From: Candidatus Saccharimonadota bacterium
GTDB taxonomy: Bacteria > Patescibacteriota > Saccharimonadia > Saccharimonadales > Saccharimonadaceae
Assembly (NCBI GenBank): GCA_017964115.1
Contig: JAGCSL010000025.1
Span: 1-9,144, forward strand
Direction: 5' to 3'
Length of the DNA: 9,144 bases
Positions 6,174 to 9,144 of this stretch are shown one piece after another. Under the pieces are notes generated by a model. That model saw only the letters and a program-made list of their open reading frames with translations, was not told the origin of the DNA and searched no databases. Each line of letters begins with the position of its first letter. Positions within the stretch are counted from its first letter, which is position 1. The position numbers and the translations under genes are program-made.

Positions 6174-6595
6174 TAGAATAGCACCATAAATAGAGTGATA
6201 ATGATACAGGCTAATCCTATACCCATCACGGTATAGCAAATCTTTTTAGTTTTATCGTCAAGCTCTTTTGTACCACCAAAGTCAGCTGCGGTCTTAATGT
6301 CTTTTGGCTTATCTTCGTTAACGTAGAATTTTTCGATTGAATCGACAGCCTTGAGCTTGTCCTCGGACTCTTCGGCCGGTGTTTCATATTTAAGAGTCTT
6401 GCCGTCATGCATGATTTCGTATTGAGCGGTAAATTTGCCGTCTTTTTCGTTATGCTTCTTACAGATGCCAATGCACTCTAAGTATTCTTCTGGAATCTTA
6501 GCCTTTTTCGAGCGAGTTTTAACCTTGCTATAAATATATCCGCATAACGTAAGAATCACACCTACGACTAATAAGATAATTTCATAAACTTTCAT
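6173..6595 (-). CDS. DUF3592-like membrane protein, 140 aa
   Basis: The 140-residue protein has membrane segments at about 4-23 and 119-139. Between them lies a soluble region of about 95 residues with a beta pattern (TAQYEIMHDGKTLKYET) and FYVNEDKPKDI, the short form of the DUF3592 motif. It is shorter than its neighbour but has the same layout and the same KVKTRS motif after the first membrane segment. The ATG at 6593-6595 is 7 bases after AAAGGAG and is preferred over a GTG at 6601. The stop overlaps the next ATG by one base. Together they form a two-gene operon with the weak promoter at 6626-6634. The family role is unknown; a membrane-associated pair is inferred from the coupling. Confidence 0.78.
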   Translation of the reverse strand: MKVYEIILLVVGVILTLCGYIYSKVKTRSKKAKIPEEYLECIGICKKHNEKDGKFTAQYEIMHDGKTLKYETPAEESEDKLKAVDSIEKFYVNEDKPKDIKTAADFGGTKELDDKTKKICYTVMGIGLACIIITLFMVLF

Positions 6596-6625
6596 TTCCA
6601 CACTCCTTTAGGCATAACTACTTTA

Positions 6626-6634
6626 ATTTTAACA
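6626..6634 (-). promoter_or_regulatory. Extended -10 promoter of the DUF3592 pair
   Basis: Minus strand TGT followed by TAAAAT (6626-6631). No acceptable -35 is present, because the upstream DNA is the preceding terminator. The predicted start near 6619 gives a 24-base leader with AAAGGAG. Confidence 0.45.
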
Positions 6635-6635
6635 C

Positions 6636-6670
6636 AAAAAATCCCCCTCTCGTACGAGAGGAGGATTTTT
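6636..6670. terminator. Bidirectional-type terminator after the ManC-like gene
   Basis: The core stem CCCCCTCTC/GAGAGGAGG around GTAC (one wobble pair) is flanked by A-runs on one side and T-runs on the other. On the minus strand it ends GGATTTTTT. It starts 12 bases after the stop codon at 6683. Confidence 0.9.
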
Positions 6671-6682
6671 GACTGCCACATC

Positions 6683-7900
6683 TTACGCTGCTACAGCGCT
6701 GTCCCTTTTCTTGGACACGGAGATGATGATATGGCCGTCAGGCTGCCTAAGCGAATTAACCTGGAGATCGTCGAGGCCTACGAAGCTAACGCGAAGGTAC
6801 TTAGAGAAATTACTCGGTAGGATAATGTTATTCCTAGCCTTGATCGAATAATCATTGCGGAGTATTTTCTCATTGGCTTCGTAGTGTTCGGCCAGCTCTC
6901 GCACCATCTGACACTCATCATGAGCGACGCAGGCGACGTATACGTATTCACCAATCGGGTTTACGACCACGGCAGCATCCTCGATGCCGGTAGCATAAAG
7001 ATCGATGTCCTCAACGCTGTAAAACAGCGAACCGAGGCAATCAGTGCGATCGATATAACCGCCGCCCAGGCTGGCGTTGCGATGATTGGGTGTCTTTTTG
7101 GATACTTCCCAAAGCGACTTCAATGTACCGCAATCTTGCCAACGGAACTCACCGATGGTAACATACAGGTCACCAAGAAGCTCCATCAAATCGGCGGTGC
7201 CAAAGTTTTCGTCATCGTATTCGATGCCTTTGACGGCGTCCAGAAGTGTTTTTGCCTTCCAGACATTAATGCCGGTGTTGCAGACGCTTTCGTCCTTGCG
7301 CATCATCTGCTTGGCTATTTTCGCATTTGGCTTTTCGACGAAACCTTTAACCTTCTTGCAGATGCCGGAGTCGTTCGGGTCATATTCGGCATGGCCGCAA
7401 CCCATGAACATAACGAGATCCTGAACCTTAACACCGACGATAGTCGGCTTATCGGCTGCGGCATATTCGATGGCTACGTTGACGGAATCGATAAAGCTTT
7501 CGAAGTTCTCATTCTCATCGATGAACTGGTCGCAGGGCGTATTGATGATAATCGCTTCAGGATCCATTTCGTAGATGAGCTTGGCGCCTTCGATCATCGC
7601 CCCAGGATAACCGCAAGTTGACGGAATCTGGAATACGTTCGGCTCTACCACTCTCAGCGGCGCCAGCTGGCTCGCAGCCAGCTTAGTCTGACTATCGGTG
7701 GTAGTGACCGCACAAACGTGGTTGGGCTTAACGCCCGTCTTGTAGAATCTGCGCACAGTTGCTTGAATGAATGTGTTCTCCTCGGTCAACGGGCAGAACT
7801 GTTTTTCGTGCCCTTTATGGCTCAGTGGCCAAAGGCGAGTGCCTTTTCCCCCGGCCAGACCGAGGAGGTAGACGTGGCTTTGCTTAGACTGTTCTTTCAT
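6683..7900 (-). CDS. ManC-like sugar-1-phosphate nucleotidyltransferase (probable mannose-1-phosphate guanylyltransferase)
   Basis: A 405-residue protein of the GDP-mannose pyrophosphorylase family, which makes GDP-mannose from mannose-1-phosphate and GTP for glycan synthesis. Visible motifs: the nucleotide loop LAGGKGTRLWPLS (15-27), EKQF (32-35), a metal aspartate at CDQ (D124, where most members have PADH), FVEKP (187-191), NTGIN (208-212), and WQDCGT (254-259, second metal aspartate). About 285-345 corresponds to the usual C-terminal region. The last 60 residues (about 345-405) are not ones I recognise. The PADH and VGSW replacements mean the sugar or nucleotide may differ. GGGAGGG precedes the ATG by 7 bases. 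It is a single-gene unit between two hairpin terminators, behind a structured leader. No phosphomannomutase or glycosyltransferase gene is nearby. Confidence 0.8.
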   Translation of the reverse strand: MKEQSKQSHVYLLGLAGGKGTRLWPLSHKGHEKQFCPLTEENTFIQATVRRFYKTGVKPNHVCAVTTTDSQTKLAASQLAPLRVVEPNVFQIPSTCGYPGAMIEGAKLIYEMDPEAIIINTPCDQFIDENENFESFIDSVNVAIEYAAADKPTIVGVKVQDLVMFMGCGHAEYDPNDSGICKKVKGFVEKPNAKIAKQMMRKDESVCNTGINVWKAKTLLDAVKGIEYDDENFGTADLMELLGDLYVTIGEFRWQDCGTLKSLWEVSKKTPNHRNASLGGGYIDRTDCLGSLFYSVEDIDLYATGIEDAAVVVNPIGEYVYVACVAHDECQMVRELAEHYEANEKILRNDYSIKARNNIILPSNFSKYLRVSFVGLDDLQVNSLRQPDGHIIISVSKKRDSAVAA

Positions 7901-7913
7901 AATGAAACCCTCC

Positions 7914-7925
7914 CTTTCTAGAAAG
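7914..7925 (-). repeat. 12-bp palindrome next to the ManC-like ribosome binding site
   Basis: CTTTCTAGAAAG is perfectly self-complementary and abuts the GGGAGGG Shine-Dalgarno sequence. It could be a dimeric protein site or allow transcript pairing that affects initiation. Short AT-rich palindromes also arise by chance. Confidence 0.3.
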
Positions 7926-7936
7926 ACATGATAATT

Positions 7937-7979
7937 TCAATGTACTTCATTGATTGAACACAAAAAAGGTCGTGTTCAA
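7937..7979 (-). promoter_or_regulatory. Two stem-loops in the leader of the ManC-like gene
   Basis: Arms TTGAACAC (7954-7961) and GTGTTCAA (7972-7979) form a perfect 8-bp inverted repeat around a 10-base loop containing an A-run. Next to it CAATG/CATTG, extended by one T-A pair (7937-7953), forms a 6-bp stem. Both lie within the predicted 86-base leader. Confidence 0.5.
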
Positions 7980-7983
7980 CGAC
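7962..7983 (-). terminator. Attenuator-like hairpin near the start of the ManC-like transcript
   Basis: On the minus strand GTCGT-TGAAC-ACGAC (7969-7983), one C, then TTTTTT (7962-7967) has the form of a small intrinsic terminator. It uses bases that also belong to the 8-bp repeat at 7954-7979, so the two structures exclude each other. It lies within about 25 bases of the predicted start, unusually close for termination, so this is tentative. Confidence 0.3.
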
Positions 7984-7992
7984 TACTCTATT

Positions 7993-8021
7993 ATTATATC
8001 ACAGTTTGGCTAATTAATCAA
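7993..8021 (-). promoter_or_regulatory. Promoter of the ManC-like gene
   Basis: Minus strand -35 TTGATT (8016-8021), 17-base spacer, perfect -10 TATAAT (7993-7998) preceded by TGA, an extended -10. The predicted start is near 7986. A second TATAAT on the same strand at 8057-8062 lacks a good -35. Confidence 0.78.
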
Positions 8022-8042
8022 TAGTAGACCGTCGTACCCCTG

Positions 8043-8071
8043 TTGACAATCTGTTAATTATATCTTAAATT
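8043..8071 (+). promoter_or_regulatory. Possible promoter of the 131-aa gene
   Basis: A perfect TTGACA (8043-8048) is followed, after 17 bases, by TAAATT, which matches the -10 at four of six positions and has no TG extension. It is divergent from the ManC-like promoter with only 21 bases between the two -35 boxes. Confidence 0.4.
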
Positions 8072-8139
8072 ATCTCTAGTAACTACAGTTATGCAGCTTG
8101 AGATGCTTTTTTGTTTTCCTGATTGGAGGTGAGGCCTAT

Positions 8140-8535
8140 ATGGACTATCGTTACGAAACTGACGACTCCGCGCGCGATTTTCATCGCAATCGACGCGCTT
8201 TTATAATCCTGAACGACGAACTGCTGTTCCTTCCGCGCAATAGCGCTTTATCCCACTACGAATTCTGCCAGATGTTTAATCTTGACAGAGATGAGTTCAA
8301 TTCTCTATGTCGTGGTTATTATTTCGACGGTCGCGTAGTTTTCTACAAAGACAACTTCGTTTACGACGAAACGCTGATCGAAAACGCCTTGCACCATCTT
8401 CCAGAGATTTGCCTTCACGTCGAGGATAACGTCGTGTGCATTTATTTCGGACAGCTGCCGGAACAGGATTTTGCGCTGGACTACTTTTATGGTTGGTATA
8501 TTAATGGCGACATTATACCGACCGACTCATTCTGA
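8140..8535 (+). CDS. Hypothetical acidic protein, 131 aa
   Basis: I do not recognise this family. The 131-residue product starts MDYRYETDD and is acidic and unusually rich in tyrosine, phenylalanine and aspartate, with no signal peptide or membrane segment. A likely beta core is AFIILNDELLFLP (residues 20-32), and CRGYYFDGRVVFYKDNFVYDE (57-77) is a strongly aromatic segment. The ATG at 8140 is chosen because GGAGGTGA lies 7 bases upstream; the open frame from 8098 runs through that site. It stands alone on the plus strand, with a possible promoter upstream and a shared hairpin terminator after the TGA stop. Facing tuf across that terminator, it looks like an insertion into the str-S10 array. 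A cytoplasmic location is inferred. Confidence 0.75.
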   Translation: MDYRYETDDSARDFHRNRRAFIILNDELLFLPRNSALSHYEFCQMFNLDRDEFNSLCRGYYFDGRVVFYKDNFVYDETLIENALHHLPEICLHVEDNVVCIYFGQLPEQDFALDYFYGWYINGDIIPTDSF

Positions 8536-8568
8536 ACCTACATCAAACCAATATCGAACAAAGCATCA

Positions 8569-8594
8569 AAATACCCCCTGGAAAGGGGGTATTT
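8569..8594. terminator. Hairpin shared by tuf and the 131-aa gene
   Basis: AAATACCCCC, a 6-base loop and GGGGGTATTT form a perfect 10-bp stem between convergent genes, 18 bases from the tuf stop. The minus side ends TATTTTG and the plus side TATTTC, so it can serve both directions. Confidence 0.85.
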
Positions 8595-8611
8595 CTCATA
8601 TCAAGTGTTAA

Positions 8612-9144
8612 TTATTTAACAATCTTGGTAACAACGCCAGAACCGACGGTGCGGCCACCTTCGCGGATAGCGAAGCGGTCATTGTCGTTCATAGCAATTG
8701 GAGCGTTGAGTTTAACCTTGAAGGTGACGGTATCACCAGGCATGACGATTTTTTCTTTGTCGTCGAGCTCAACTTCACCGGTAACATCGGTGGTGCGGAA
8801 GTAGAACTGTGGCTTGTAACCATTGGAGAATGGAGTATGGCGACCGCCTTCTTCCTTCTTCAAGATGTAAACTTGACCTTCGAATTCGGTGTGTGGGGTG
8901 ATGCTACCTGGAGCAGCAATAACCTGACCACGCTCAATTTGATCGCGCTCAATACCGCGGAGGAGAAGACCAGCGTTATCGCCAGCTTGACCTTGGTCGA
9001 GAGTCTTGTGGAAAGCCTCGATACCGGTAACGACGGATTTCTGAGTGTCTTTAAGACCGACAATTTCGATTTCGTCGTTGATGTGGACAGTACCCTGTTC
9101 GATACGACCAGTAGCAACAGTACCACGACCCTTAATGGAGAAGA
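8612..9144 (-). CDS. tuf: Elongation factor Tu, C-terminal 176 residues (partial)
   Basis: EF-Tu carries aminoacyl-tRNA to the ribosome as a GTP complex. The window holds roughly the last 45 percent: domain 2 from FSIKGRGTVATGRIEQG, and domain 3 with GGRHTPFSNGYKPQF, VMPGDTV and the family ending RFAIREGGRTVGSGVVTKI, stop TAA at 8612. The frame is continuous from 9142 to the stop; there is no frameshift. The GTP-binding domain lies beyond the window. Codon use is restricted (many GGT, CGT and ATC), as expected for a highly expressed gene. In the usual order tuf is followed by rpsJ; here a terminator hairpin and four cargo genes come between. Confidence 0.97.
   Translation of the reverse strand, partial: FSIKGRGTVATGRIEQGTVHINDEIEIVGLKDTQKSVVTGIEAFHKTLDQGQAGDNAGLLLRGIERDQIERGQVIAAPGSITPHTEFEGQVYILKKEEGGRHTPFSNGYKPQFYFRTTDVTGEVELDDKEKIVMPGDTVTFKVKLNAPIAMNDNDRFAIREGGRTVGSGVVTKIVK

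Noticed and set aside
6174..6239. Longer N-terminus for the 178-aa DUF3592-like protein
   Set aside because: The extra 22 residues overlap the preceding gene; the TAATG junction and the membrane segment position support 6173.
6596..6601. GTG start at 6601 for the 140-aa DUF3592-like protein
   Set aside because: It is too close to AAAGGAG; the ATG at 6593-6595 has a 7-base spacing.
6884..7621. Plus-strand open frame of 245 codons
   Set aside because: It is a shadow of the ManC-like gene on the other strand; no ribosome binding site and no family pattern.
8098..8139. Longer N-terminus for the 131-aa protein
   Set aside because: The upstream frame runs through a strong GGAGGTGA site that clearly serves the ATG at 8140.
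5637..8535. Recoded UGA (glycine) as in Gracilibacteria or SR1
   Set aside because: No gene has an in-frame TGA where the family has glycine, and TGA serves as the stop at 5637-5639 and 8533-8535.
8855..8870. Possible frameshift or new start inside tuf
   Set aside because: The EF-Tu frame reads through without interruption (FEGQVYILKKEEGG); the TTG there is an internal leucine codon.

Overview
The window looks like a Candidate Phyla Radiation (Patescibacteria) chromosome, most likely Saccharibacteria (TM7) or a close relative that uses the standard genetic code. The clues are the S10 and EF-Tu sequences, the small genes each with clear promoter and hairpin terminator, and many short orphan proteins. 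Taxonomy is inferred from sequence impression only; no search was run.

The backbone is the universal str-S10 ribosomal array on the minus strand, in its normal order: tuf (EF-Tu C-terminal part, 8612-9144), rpsJ (S10, 5198-5518), rplC (L3 N-terminus, 1-114). It is broken up by unrelated genes. Between tuf and rpsJ are a plus-strand orphan (8140-8535), a ManC-like sugar nucleotidyltransferase (6683-7900) and an overlapping pair of DUF3592-like membrane proteins (6173-6595 and 5637-6173). Between rpsJ and rplC are an all-helical protein resembling part of TelA (4584-5093), a two-TM coiled-coil protein (3707-4450) overlapping a lipoprotein with a substrate-binding-like region and a VWA domain (2007-3707), a small orphan (1557-1892), and a plus-strand glycoside-hydrolase-like protein (295-1521).

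Almost every unit has its own signals. rpsJ is monocistronic, with a perfect TTGACA-17-TATAAT promoter and its own terminator; rplC restarts from its own promoter, whose -10 lies inside a perfect palindrome. Eight promoters proposed here all carry the extended -10 TG. Hairpin terminators separate the units at about 1525, 1952, 4561, 5159, 6636 and 8569. The glycoside-hydrolase-like gene appears to be leaderless.

The most interesting candidate system is the trio of helical TelA-like protein, two-TM XpaC-like protein and SBP-VWA lipoprotein. It resembles a reduced form of the envelope-stress/toxic-anion gene neighbourhoods of Gram-positive bacteria. The ManC-like enzyme, the glycoside-hydrolase-like protein and the membrane proteins suggest that the rest of the cargo also concerns the cell surface. 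No tRNA, rRNA, CRISPR array, IS element or attachment site was seen, and no gene-free stretch exceeds 300 bases.
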